Assembly: GCA_944989445.1 (NCBI GenBank)
Contig: CALYLW010000012.1
Span: 1,281,001 to 1,345,000, forward strand
From: Ampullaceana balthica
Taxonomy: Eukaryota > Mollusca > Gastropoda > Lymnaeidae
DNA: 64,000 bases
Direction: 5' to 3'
The translations under genes and the position numbers were made by a program. Shown piece after piece: positions 23,503 to 34,161 of the stretch. Positions within the stretch are counted from its first letter, which is position 1, and the number at the start of each line of letters is the position of its first letter. Below the pieces are notes generated by a model that saw only the letters and a list, made by a program, of their open reading frames with translations, was not told the origin of the DNA and searched no databases.

Positions 23503-24046
23503 AAAACAAACCCGTAAAAACAAAGTTTTTGACTATAAATCCCTTATATATGAGACATAACTAACAGTATTGATTATTTTCAAACATTTACAGACTGAAT
23601 CTGTCTTAACTCAACTTTGCATCATAACCCTAGTGGGGGGGAGGGGTGGGTGGGGGGGAGAGGGGAAAAGTCTGGTCACCGATTCGCTTGACCGAGCTCA
23701 GAGTGACACGTAAAATGTAAACAAAAGCGCCCGTCGCTTCGTTGGGTCGCCTCAATGCGTCAGCTCAAAATTTCACGTGGGAAAAAAACAATAACAAACA
23801 GTGAATTTAAATTACATACCTCATATAAGGATAAACTAAAAATGCATTAATTTAATTACGGTACGTTCGATCGATCTGAAATTTTGATACGATGCATTGT
23901 TAGGTTAGACGGGTCCGTGTGTCAAATTTCAGTTCGATCGGATCATGGGAAGTGGTTCATTTTGTACTTCTGTTTTTCCGCCCGCCGAGCCCAAGACAGA
24001 GAGAGATGATGAGAGAGACGGCCACGAAGTTAATATAAGGGATTTA
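23503..24046 (+). mobile_element. AAATCCCTTATA-family element, cluster copy F (tandem pair)
   Basis: Plus orientation; its interior resembles the inverted trio (CAGACTGAATCTGTCTTAAC, G-rich tract, GTCTGGTCACCGATTCGC) rather than copy E, so two subfamilies sit in tandem. It ends GAAGTTAATATAAGGGATTT. The open frame at 23945-24166 starts inside and is not supported. Confidence 0.86.
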
Positions 24047-24560
24047 AAAAAAGAAAGATGTTTTTCCTCCTTTATTTTTCTATCGTATTTTTCTTTTTTT
24101 AACCCACCCTCACACCCCCACCCCCTACAAAATCCCGCCACAAGTGTTACATTTTTAGCGCAATAATTTAGATGTTTACTCAAGTGATAAATGTAATGTG
24201 TTACGTTCAACCGAGGTTGACTGAGCGCGAGGCGATTTCTCTCCCCTTCCATTCCCCGGGATCCGTCTTTTTTATTTTCCTTTTATCGGGATCCATGTTT
24301 TTATGACCTGCTTCGTGAGATTCTTTTATTGCATCTCAGGAATATAATGAATTTCAACCCTGATCTTTAGTGGCTTTTATACAGACGTTCACGAAAGACG
24401 GATTCGATTTAAGATAAAATAAAAATGCTGTTGTTATAAAAGAGACTTGATGATGGTGGATGTATGGTTGGGAACCTCGTGGTATAGCAAATTTATACTT
24501 ACAACATAATTTTATTTAACCTCTCGGTCTGTGTTGATAAAAACCTTTGCTATCAATATT

Positions 24561-24578
24561 TTGTTTAGTGTGTGTATG

Positions 24579-24666
<88 letters not shown>

Positions 24667-24690
24667 GTGTGTGTGTGTGTGTGTGAGTGT
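24561..24690. repeat. Compound (TG)n(TA)n(TG)n microsatellite
   Basis: A short TG/TATG stretch leads into about 85 bp of perfect TA repeats and then a TG run. The TA block is self-complementary and can form cruciform or hairpin structures. The open frame over it is an artefact. Confidence 0.97.
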
Positions 24691-24966
24691 GCTTACAAAC
24701 AATTTTAGGTTGTCGATTAATCGTTCGTTACCACCTGTAACATCTGTTTGCAGCTGGGACTAAATCTGTCTGTTGGTGCGCTTATGGCTCGTCATGGTGA
24801 TGTTAGCTGACATGTTCTTGTGCATAATGTGTTTAGAAGGAATGGAAGTATTAAGCAGAGGTACAAAGTTATTTCAATTTTTATTTTTGGTTTTAAAGAA
24901 ATGTATTTGTTTACCAACGGGTAAAATGAAAGTAGATTAATAATGAATCTCGTACAAAAAAATTAA

Positions 24967-25072
24967 TAATAATTACTGTGATTATAATAATAATTACTGT
25001 GATTATAACAATAATAATTACTGTGATTATAATAATAATTACTGTGATTATAAAAATATTTACTGTGATTAT
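24967..25072. repeat. Short tandem repeat around ATTACTGTGATTATAA
   Basis: Five imperfect units of ATTACTGTGATTATAA followed by variable AATAATA words. No coding signal. Confidence 0.85.
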
Positions 25073-25195
25073 AGTAATACTAATAACTCCAGCAAAGGTA
25101 TTTATTTTTTTTATTCTTTAGAATTACATTACGAAATGAAAAATTACTAGGAACAGAATATGTTTCCTATGTGTTTCAATATTTTAATTTTTTTC

Positions 25196-25950
25196 AAACC
25201 ACGTTTTTATTAACTTGCTTTCGTTCTTGTCTGTATACATTGTTTTCGTTCCTGTCTGTCCGCAATTTTTCAAATTTTCCAACGTAAAATTAAACCACTT
25301 CTGATGGCCCTAGAGAGCTCAAAATTACCACAGATAGATCTTGGCTGACAATGTATTCTATTTAAATTTCAGATCGATCGAATGTACCGCAATTAAATTA
25401 TTGCAATTTTATTTTATCTCTATATAAGCATCTGTATCCGACAGCCGTTATTAGATTTCACGTGCAGAGTTCACCTCTTGACCTCATCGCCGTGGCTTTA
25501 AAACGTTGGGCGGGCGCTGATGAGGTGTTTGGCAAAATAAATAGAGGTAAAAAAATATTTAAAACCAGGTTGTTATAATTGGACTAAAAATAATAAAATA
25601 AATAGAGGTAAAAATAGGGGTTTTAAAAACCACGCTTTTGTAAGTGGACTAAAAAGAAGAAAATAATTTGATTTAATATGACTAAAAACGTGGGTCGGGT
25701 GCTTCAAAATCCCATTCTAAATTAGAAATACAACACAAAGATAGGTGTTTGGTATAAAAATTAAAGATTTATAATTTAGTAGGCCAAATAGAGATCTATA
25801 AATGAGAGAATCAGTGAACTGCATATGTAAAACCTCATAAGCACCCACCCCACGTTTTTAGTCATATCAAATCAAATTATTTTCTTCTTTTTAGTCCACT
25901 TATAAAAAACGTGGTTTTAAAAAATCTTATTTTTACCTCTATTTTTTACT
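25196..25950 (-). mobile_element. Composite foldback element, copy 1
   Basis: It contains, left to right: ACGTTTTTATTAACTTGCTT, a box reading ATTTCAGATCGATCGAA shared with the AAATCCCTTATA family, then two arms (about 25603-25700 and 25845-25948) that are inverted copies of each other around AAGTGGACTAAAAAGAAG and GACTAAAAACGTGGG. The whole arrangement recurs in reverse order at 30427-31174, so it is a defined mobile unit. No coding capacity seen. Confidence 0.8.
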
Positions 25951-26135
25951 TTTGTCTGCCTCAAAAGTCAGCATCAACTACAATACAAAGATAGAAGAGA
26001 CGACGACTTCACCCACATTTACTATCGAAGGTGTTTTAAATTTGTAATCTTAGATTTTCTTTACATTCCAAGTTTTATCGCATCCATTTGTTTAGCTGTT
26101 ATATGCTGGTTGTTTCACGACTTCTCGACAGAACA

Positions 26136-26185
26136 CTCACTGCACGAGACAACACGAGACAACACGAGACAGCACGAGACAACAT
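26136..26185. repeat. 10-bp tandem repeat (ACGAGACAAC), about 5 copies
   Basis: CACGAGACAA units in tandem, one with AGCACG, followed by ACAACATATC. The open frame across it (26110-26292) has no other support. Confidence 0.85.
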
Positions 26186-26783
26186 ATCAATCTTTTCACA
26201 TCCTAGACACTTTCATTGGAGCGCATCAATTCCAACCTTTACAATCTGAGGCCCACATCAATCAAAATATTTTGTTTTTAAATCCTTTATAATAAGCGAC
26301 ATCTAAAATATATGACAATAAAGCTTATTATTATTATATTACAAGAAGAATTTCGCGTTACATTTTCATTTGACATTTCTTTTTTTTATTTTTAAAATTT
26401 AACTCATTGACAAAGTTGTTTTTTTAACGAGATCTTTTAAATAATTAAATTATAAATAAATTATAATCATTTTAATTTTATTTTATTCCAGTGGTAATAA
26501 TTAAATTTGTCTTTTACTTCCTCAGATCTCACTTGATTTTCTTAAATATTGACAAATAAATCACTAAATTTCATTTCCCAATATTAGAGCAAATTCCTGT
26601 TCATTTCTGCTCAGTAAATTTCCTTACTTCAACCGAATGACGTCATGTTAATCCATACATGTGTGTACTCTTACATTTTCTCACATTTTGTTCTTTTTTT
26701 TTCGGAACAGGCCGGAAATTAAAATAAATTTCCAACAGGGTAAACTGTTGATAAGGACATTTGACGAAACGATTTTTTCCCCA

Positions 26784-28826
26784 TGTACAATGGGTACTAA
26801 TTATTAGATACGTCATTAGGGCAATGGTGACTAATTATTAGATACGTCATTAGAACAATGGTCACTAATTATTAGATACGTCATTAGTACAATGGTCACT
26901 AATTCTTAAATACGTCATTAGTACAATGGTCACTAATTATTAGATACGGCATTAGTACAATGGTCACTAATTATTAGATACGTCATTGGTACAATGGTCA
27001 CTAATTATTAGATACGTCATTAGTACAATGGTCATTAATTATTAGATATGTCATTAGTGAAATGGTCACTAATTATTAGATACGTCATTAGTACAATGGT
27101 CACTAATTATTAGATACGTCATTAGTACAATGGTCACTAATTATTAGATACGTCATTAGTACAATGGTCATTAATTATTAGATACGTCATTAGTGAAATG
27201 GTCACTAATTATTAGATACGTCATTAGTACAATGGTCACTAATTATTAGATACGTCATTAGTACAATGGTCACTAATTATTAGATACGTCATTAGTACAA
27301 TGGTCACTAATTATTAGATACGTCATAAGAACAATGGTCACTAATTATTAGATACGTCATTAGTACAATGGTCACTAATTATTAGCTACGTCATTAGTAC
27401 AATGGTCACTAATTATTAGATACGTCATTAGTACAATGTTCACTAATTATTAGATACGTCATTAGTACAATGGTCACAAATTATTAGATACGTCATTGGT
27501 ACAATGGTCACTAATTATTAGATACGTCATTAGTACAATGGTCACTAATTATTAGATACGTCATTAGTACAATGGTCACTAATTATTAGATACGTCATTA
27601 GTGCAATGGTCACTAATTATTAGATACGTCATTGGTACAATGGTCACTAATTATTAGATACGTCATTAGTACAATGGTCACTAATTATTAGATACGTCAT
27701 TGGTACAATGGTCACTAATTATTAGATACGTCATTAGTAAAATGGTCACTAATTATTAGATACGGCATTAGTACAATGGTCACTAATTATTAGATACGTC
27801 AGTAGTACAATGGTCACTAATTATTGGATACGTCATTAGTACAATGGTCACTAATTATTAGATACGTCATTAGTACAATGGTCACTAATTATTAGATACG
27901 TCATTAGTACAATGGTCACTAATTATTAGATACGTCATTAGTACAATGGTCACTAATTATTAGATACGTCATTGGTACAATGGTCACTAATTATTAGATA
28001 CGTCATTAGTACAATGGTCATTAATTATTAGATATGTCATTAGTGAAATGGTCACTAATTATTAGATACGTCATTAGTACAATGGTCACTAATTATTAGA
28101 TACGTCATTAGTACAATGGTCACTAATTATTAGATACGTCATTAGTACAATGGTCATTAATTATTAGATACGTCATTAGTGAAATGGTCACTAATTATTG
28201 GATACGTCATTAGTACAATGGTCACTAATTATTAGATACGTCATTAGTACAATGGTCACTAATTATTAGATACGTCATTAGTACAATGGTCACTAATTAT
28301 TAGATACGTCATAAGAACAATGGTCACTAATTATTAGATACGTCATTAGTACAATGGTCACTAATTATTAGATACGTCATTAGTACAATGGTCACTAATT
28401 ATTAGATACGTCATTAGTACAATGGTCACTAATTATTAGATACGTCATTAGTACAATGGTCATTAATTATTAGATACGTCATTAGTAAAATGGTCACTAA
28501 TTATTAGATACGGCATTAGTACAATGGTCACTAATTATTAGATACGTCAGTAGTACAATGGTCACTAATTATTAGATACGTCAGTAGTACAATGGTCACT
28601 AATTATTTGATACGGCATTAGTACAATGGTCACTAATTATTAGATACGTCAGTAGTACAATGGTCACTAATTATTGGATACGTCATTAGTACAATGGTCA
28701 CTAATTATTAGATACGTCATTAGTACAATGGTCACTAATTATTAGATACGTCATTAGTACAATGGTCACTAATTATTAGATACGTCATTAGTACAATGGT
28801 CACTAATTATTAGATACGTCATTAGA
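26784..28826. repeat. 34-bp minisatellite, about 60 copies, with a 986-bp higher-order duplication
   Basis: Each unit carries CACTAATTATTAGATACGTC then ATTAGTACAATGGT; 34 bp per unit. Marker variants recur at a fixed distance: ATTAGATATGTC with GTGAAATGG begins at 27031 and 28017, and CATAAGAACAATGG at 27324 and 28310. Both offsets are 986 bp, exactly 29 units, so a 29-unit block was duplicated. Each unit has a TAATTA homeodomain-type core and a TACGTCAT CRE-like site. It lies between the two inverted foldback composites. Confidence 0.97.
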
Positions 28827-30106
28827 AGATAGCACAGCAAGAAAATTGCTTTAAGTTCAGAAAGGGCTTCTTGTCTGAGACTGTGACCACCTTGCTACCC
28901 ACCTGATCAAGATGTGTTTACTCCCGGCAGAGAATTTAAACACACATTAATCAGTTGTTACTACACTAACGACGACTGGTTTCATATCTATATCTGTTCT
29001 AGTTCTTTGCTGCACTATTTTTGCAGCCTGGACGCATTTAACGGGAAAAAACTCGTGTTCAGATTTTCCCCTAATTTCTAGTGACTGATAATTAAAAATT
29101 GTCTAATTAGTTTCTCGGGATTATTTTTTCAACACATTTTCACGTTTTTATGCTTAAATTTTAAAGAAAATATCTAATGCAATAGGGCCGCTGACAAATT
29201 TGTCAAAAAGATGTTAAAAAAACAAAGCATTTTTGAAGGTTAAGTTAATTTTAAAGATTTATTTTTATTTGCTTACAATAGAATATTAGTGAAAATGAAT
29301 CGAGTGGAAAAACAAGAACGATTATTATTTCTTTCGTGCAAAAAAAATAAAAAAACAAGTTTGAGTATTTTTTGGATTAGAACTAAGACTCAAAAATAGG
29401 GGGGGGGCGGCCTAACAGCAAACTAATTAAATTTAACGATAGGCAATTAACTTTCTCTGCTTTATTAAGAAAGGAAAACTCATTGGCTGGAAGGGAATAT
29501 AGCATTGAAGGTGGTAGAGGGGAATCCCAGAGATGCTTTCAGTTGTTTTTTTTTGAGGATGAAAATAGCAGATGACATCCTTTGTTTATTTTAAGAGGCG
29601 TTAAGGTTTATTGGTGGTTCACCACGAGGGACCAGAACATTTTTTTTTAAAGTGTGTGTGGTGGTAGGGAATGAAACATGTTTTAAGCCAAGATTAAGGA
29701 CAGAAAGGGCAAATGAACATCACCTAAATAAAATGTCACGGTAGATGTCCAGTTTGACTCCATGAACAGAGTTTCTTGCTAGTTTAGCGGCCAAAAAATG
29801 TGTTTTTAAAGTTTCAACAAAATGTTAGCCTTAAGCTCATTTGAATTTGTTTATTTATTTTTTTAATTTACAGAGTTCATATTTGACGAGACAGAAAGAT
29901 TCTATGAGTAAATAAGAACTGAAATACAACTGACTGAGAAGTGATTTTAGTGGCAGACAAGTAGCAATTACATTGAGAGAATGTATCATTTGGCCAAATC
30001 AAAAGTCAATCCAGGAAAACAATTTATTATTCTAAACCCGTCGGGCGTAGAGGGAATAATACTAGACCTCATGATTTTGTAAAAATTCTTTCAAATGTTA
30101 TTTTAT
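28827..30106. other. AT-rich stretch without recognised genes
   Basis: A run of G (near 29400) and several poly-A/T tracts are the only features. No frame of note. Confidence 0.5.
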
Positions 30107-30219
30107 CATTTATCTTACCTTGATTATATACGTCATTTATCTTATCTTGATTCTATACGTCATTTATCTTATCTTGATTCTATGCAGCATTTATCTTATC
30201 TTGATTCTATGCAGCATTA
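30107..30219. repeat. 27-bp tandem repeat, 4 copies
   Basis: Units of CATTTATCTTATCTTGATTC plus TATACGT or TATGCAG, 27 bp apart (30131 and 30158). A multiple of three, so it stays open (30120-30392), but it shows no protein-like features. Confidence 0.88.
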
Positions 30220-30426
30220 TCTCCTCTTTACACGATGCTTCATATACTTCTCTTGATTCTATATGCCACGATTCATATCTTGACTTCAGGCATAATATTA
30301 GGTTCTTGGTAAAGATTTTGAGGGAGACATCTTCATATGTGTTAGAAAGAGAGAAGGAAACGGAAAGAAAAGTGGACATCACTGATATATAATGTTGTGA
30401 TCGATCACTAAAGCTGATTGGATACC

Positions 30427-31174
30427 TAATAAATAGAAGTTTAAAAAAAGATTTTTAAAAACCATGTTTTTATAAGCGGACTAAAAAGAAGAAAATAATT
30501 TAAAACTTATAAGCTCAAGTACATTGATTTAATATGACTAAAAACGTGGGGCGGGCGCTAATGAGGTTTAACATATGCGGCTCACTCATACTCTCACTTA
30601 TAGATCTCTCTTTTGCCTTCTAAATTAGAAATCTTTAATTTTTATACCAAACACCCGCTCCACGTTTTTAGTCATATTAAATTAAAGTACTTGAGCTTAT
30701 AAGTTTTAAATTATTTTCTTCTTATTAGTCCGCTTATAAAAACGTGGTTTTTAAAAATGTTTTTTTTTACTTCTATTTATTTTATTCTTTTTAGTCCACT
30801 TATAACAACCTGGTTTTTTAAAATATTTTTCTACATCTATTTATTTTACCAAACACCTCACAAGTGCCGTCCAACGTTTTAAAAACATGGTGATGTGGTC
30901 ACGGGGTGAACTCATGGATGTCAACAAAAGCAAACGGTACAGATGCTTTTATATAGACTATACATAAACTAAAAAGTTCAATAATTTAAGAACGGTACAT
31001 TCGATCGATCTGAAATTTTGATACAATGCATTGTCATCCAAGATCGATCTATCTGTGGTAAAATTTTCAGATCTCTAGGACTATCAGAAGTGGTTCAATT
31101 TTACGTTGGCAGGTTTGAAAAAATCTTGGACAAACAAACAGGAACGAAAGCGAGTTATTAAAACGTGGTTAAAA
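30427..31174 (+). mobile_element. Composite foldback element, copy 2 (inverted relative to copy 1)
   Basis: The arms 30427-30560 and 30648-30782 are near-identical inverted repeats of over 100 bp with GCGGACTAAAAAGAAGAAAA and GACTAAAAACGTGG(G/A)GCGGG. After them come ACAACCTGGTTTTTT, the box TTCGATCGATCTGAAATTTT (30998) and a GAACGAAAGCGAGTTATTAA end that is the inverse of the left end of copy 1. The order is thus the reverse of copy 1. Confidence 0.82.
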
Positions 31175-31785
31175 AAGAACAAACCTAATGAGTTGGAATG
31201 CTGTAACAAAATGTTTAATACAAACAAAATAAGAAAACTTCCATGATGTATGCGGTAAAGGAACCGTGACATAACAAAAACAAGAGAACCCAAAGGTGTA
31301 ACCCAACGTGGCCACGGGACGACCTTCTGGTGGCAAGCGTGACACGTTGTTGTGTGCCAGCATCCCCAGCCTGTGAAAGTGCTCAGTGTCTGCCATGGTT
31401 GGCTTTAAAAAAAAACGTTTGATGTGTAAACCACGGAGAGGCAATTTATACTTACTTCACGTTCCCCTTTCTATTTATTGTTTTGCTCCCCCACCCCCAA
31501 TTCCCCCAACCCCTGCTTTTGTTTTCTCTTTTACTCTACGTCTGCTGATCACAGTCTTGCTGACGTCATCGCTGGTTGTGTACTTGTTGTTTCTTTTGGT
31601 TTAGCCATTTAGCCACGATGGATCTTTCAAGGGGCTTTCAAGGATGTTTTTTTATGGTAGTTTTGAGCTAAAGGATATGGAGAAGGAGTTTCGATCATTC
31701 TCTGGAATCGGATCAGATCATATAGATATCTTTAGATTCGGAATCACGAATTTTTTCACGACTCCTCTGTCGATTTCTAGGGTAT

Positions 31786-32059
31786 TGTTGACTCACAAGG
31801 CTTGCACTCAATAAACCAGAACACCATTAGATGAATCTATCATTTATTTGAAACAGGAATCCTCCAATACATAATAACAACACTGTTCTTTCATCCACTA
31901 CCAAAAACCGTCCCTCTGGCCTCCCTTCTATTTACGTCATCTTCCCCACACTACGTCACACTAAAACATGTGTCAACAATAGTGCGCACCGGCGCAACAT
32001 TCTAACATTAACATTCCCAAGGCGGGAAAACCCCATTATACTATAACATTTCCCTGACA
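31786..32059 (-). mobile_element. LTR of an LTR retrotransposon, 274 bp
   Basis: On the minus strand it starts TGTCAGGGAAATGTTATAGT, carries an AATAAA poly(A) signal (in CAAATAAATGATAG), and ends GTGAGTCAACA, so the ends are TG...CA as required of an LTR. A polypurine tract, GAGGGGAGGA, abuts its start on the minus strand, as expected for a 3' LTR. The LTR size and arrangement fit Ty3/gypsy elements. I see no gag or pol frame in the adjoining 32.1-33.5 kb, so the internal part is lost or decayed. Confidence 0.8.
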
Positions 32060-32076
32060 TCCTCCCCTCAATTTTC
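32060..32076 (-). other. Polypurine tract next to the LTR
   Basis: On the minus strand AATTGAGGGGAGGA runs directly into the LTR start TGTCAG. In LTR elements this purine run primes plus-strand DNA synthesis and sits immediately before the 3' LTR. Confidence 0.75.
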
Positions 32077-34125
32077 TTTAATGTGAAAAACTATATGCCT
32101 AAATTACGTACTTCATATTCACTTTTTTTCCACATCTACAATCAACTTACACAAATTCACAACTTTATGTCCGGTAATTTAAGGCGAGCATTTATAAAAT
32201 AAATGTGTAATATATCCATTTAAATTTCGATCGTAGACATAAACGCTGTGTAAATTTTTAAGGTTTTGCTACTATCTTTTACTGGGGTTGTTACAGTTCC
32301 CCGACACTGATGGTGTCGCTATTTCATTATTTGTGGTGGAGTTCAAGTTGCTTTGCTCGGATTGTACTGCGTTAACATTGTTCTAGTGGCGCCCTTGCTT
32401 TGAATTACTAGCGTCATACTACAATTGTTCTTGTGCTACGCTAACACTGCTGTATCGCTGTTGTAGTTTCTTAATATAGGTGTTATTATGTTCTTATGGG
32501 CCTGCTTTACCCTACCCCCACCCTCAAACAATGTTGTTGGTTTTTTTCCCCACGCACACTTTATTTTCGTTTTATCATCGCCTAAAAATAGTCTTTCAGT
32601 ATGGTAACATGCTTTCCGTGAGCCTTGTGTGTAGAAAAAAAAATATTTTAAAAAAATACAACGGGAATCTAAGAATTCCTACAGACACTTTGTTTCAGAA
32701 TAGAAACATCCACATTGTATGCAGTGATGGGTTAGTGACGATGTGTTTTATTTATCTTCTCACTCATGGAAACCAGTGTTAAAGCGAGAATTGTATCTCA
32801 AACTGGCGTCGTTAATTCACCCACGTTAATCCTTTATTTGAGTTACAACTCCTTTAGGAAATCTTTGATGATATTTCAGCGCAATATAAAATACACAGGC
32901 ATCAAATCTATTATTTCATTTAGATGCCTTTAAGTCTTTAATGTAACAGAAATAAAAGAAACAACCCATTGCAATATTCACAAAAGGCTTTAAACTAAGG
33001 GGGTTGAACAATTCTGTCAAGTCGGCAAATCGTCGCTTACACAGTAAACAAATATGTTTGAAAGTTGTTGTGGCTATAAATATTTTTTTTTGGTGGCTTT
33101 TTGTTATGGGAGCCGGTTGGATGACGGGTGTGTCGAAAAGAAAAGTCTTGATAAAAGACATACAGAGGTGTAAGCTAAAACCCGAGGAAAACAATATGGT
33201 GTGCTAAAAAATTGAAGGCAGGTATAGAGTAGCAAAGACGAAAAATAATTACTTAAACCGTGTGGGGTATTTCTCTCGTGATGAAACGTAAGGAACAAAA
33301 CTATTTCTTTCACTAAATACGAAAGGAATAATCCTGTCATCGCTTTGCTTCTGTCACTATTACCCATATGCTAAATAAAAATGGATTCAAGGCTTCTTCA
33401 ATTTAGTGTGCCAAAGGCTTTTGTTGCTGTTAACTGAAGAATATGTCTACCTTTCAGCACTTGTGTGACAGCAGTCTGTCTGAGGCTTTGCAAAAAAATA
33501 TAACTATAATTTCAAAATGTGGATTATTTGTGTTACGATTTCTTATTACGTTTTTTTTCCGACTGTAGGTAACTATGTAGAATATTTTAATATCATCCAG
33601 TGACAGAACTCATGAAACAGACATAATCTATGACAATGCAACTCCTGCGTAGGTTTGCAGGTTAGCTAAGTCTATATTTTTGTAAAAAATTTAATAACAT
33701 TACATCTAGAATAATGTGTTGGCAAATAAAACGGACTCAACAATACTTGTCAGAGTCATTGTTCCCTTTATGATTCGTAGAACCGTGTTTTTAAAAAAAA
33801 CGCTTGCAAAATTGCAAAGCATAATTTTTTGTGCAAACGTTTACACACCACAAAAAAGATTTAATATTATCCTTTTAACAATTTGCTGTATGGTAATTCC
33901 TAACTGCTGCGGGGCGTATGTAAGATATCTGCACGGCCGCGCAGCATAAAGGGGCTACTGGTCAAAGAAAATGGCTAAGTGGAAGACCTCATTCAAATAG
34001 GTAGACTACTAGTATATAACTGTAGGAGAACTAGGTGCCGATATTCTGGGCTCTCAATCCCAGGGCTTTTTAAATTTATTTTTTCCATAGAATAGATTAC
34101 GGTGCCAGAAACAAAAATATGTTTA

Positions 34126-34161
<36 letters not shown>

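Noticed and set aside
24572..24763. 63-codon frame of alternating Ile and Tyr
   Set aside because: It is the (TA)n microsatellite translated.
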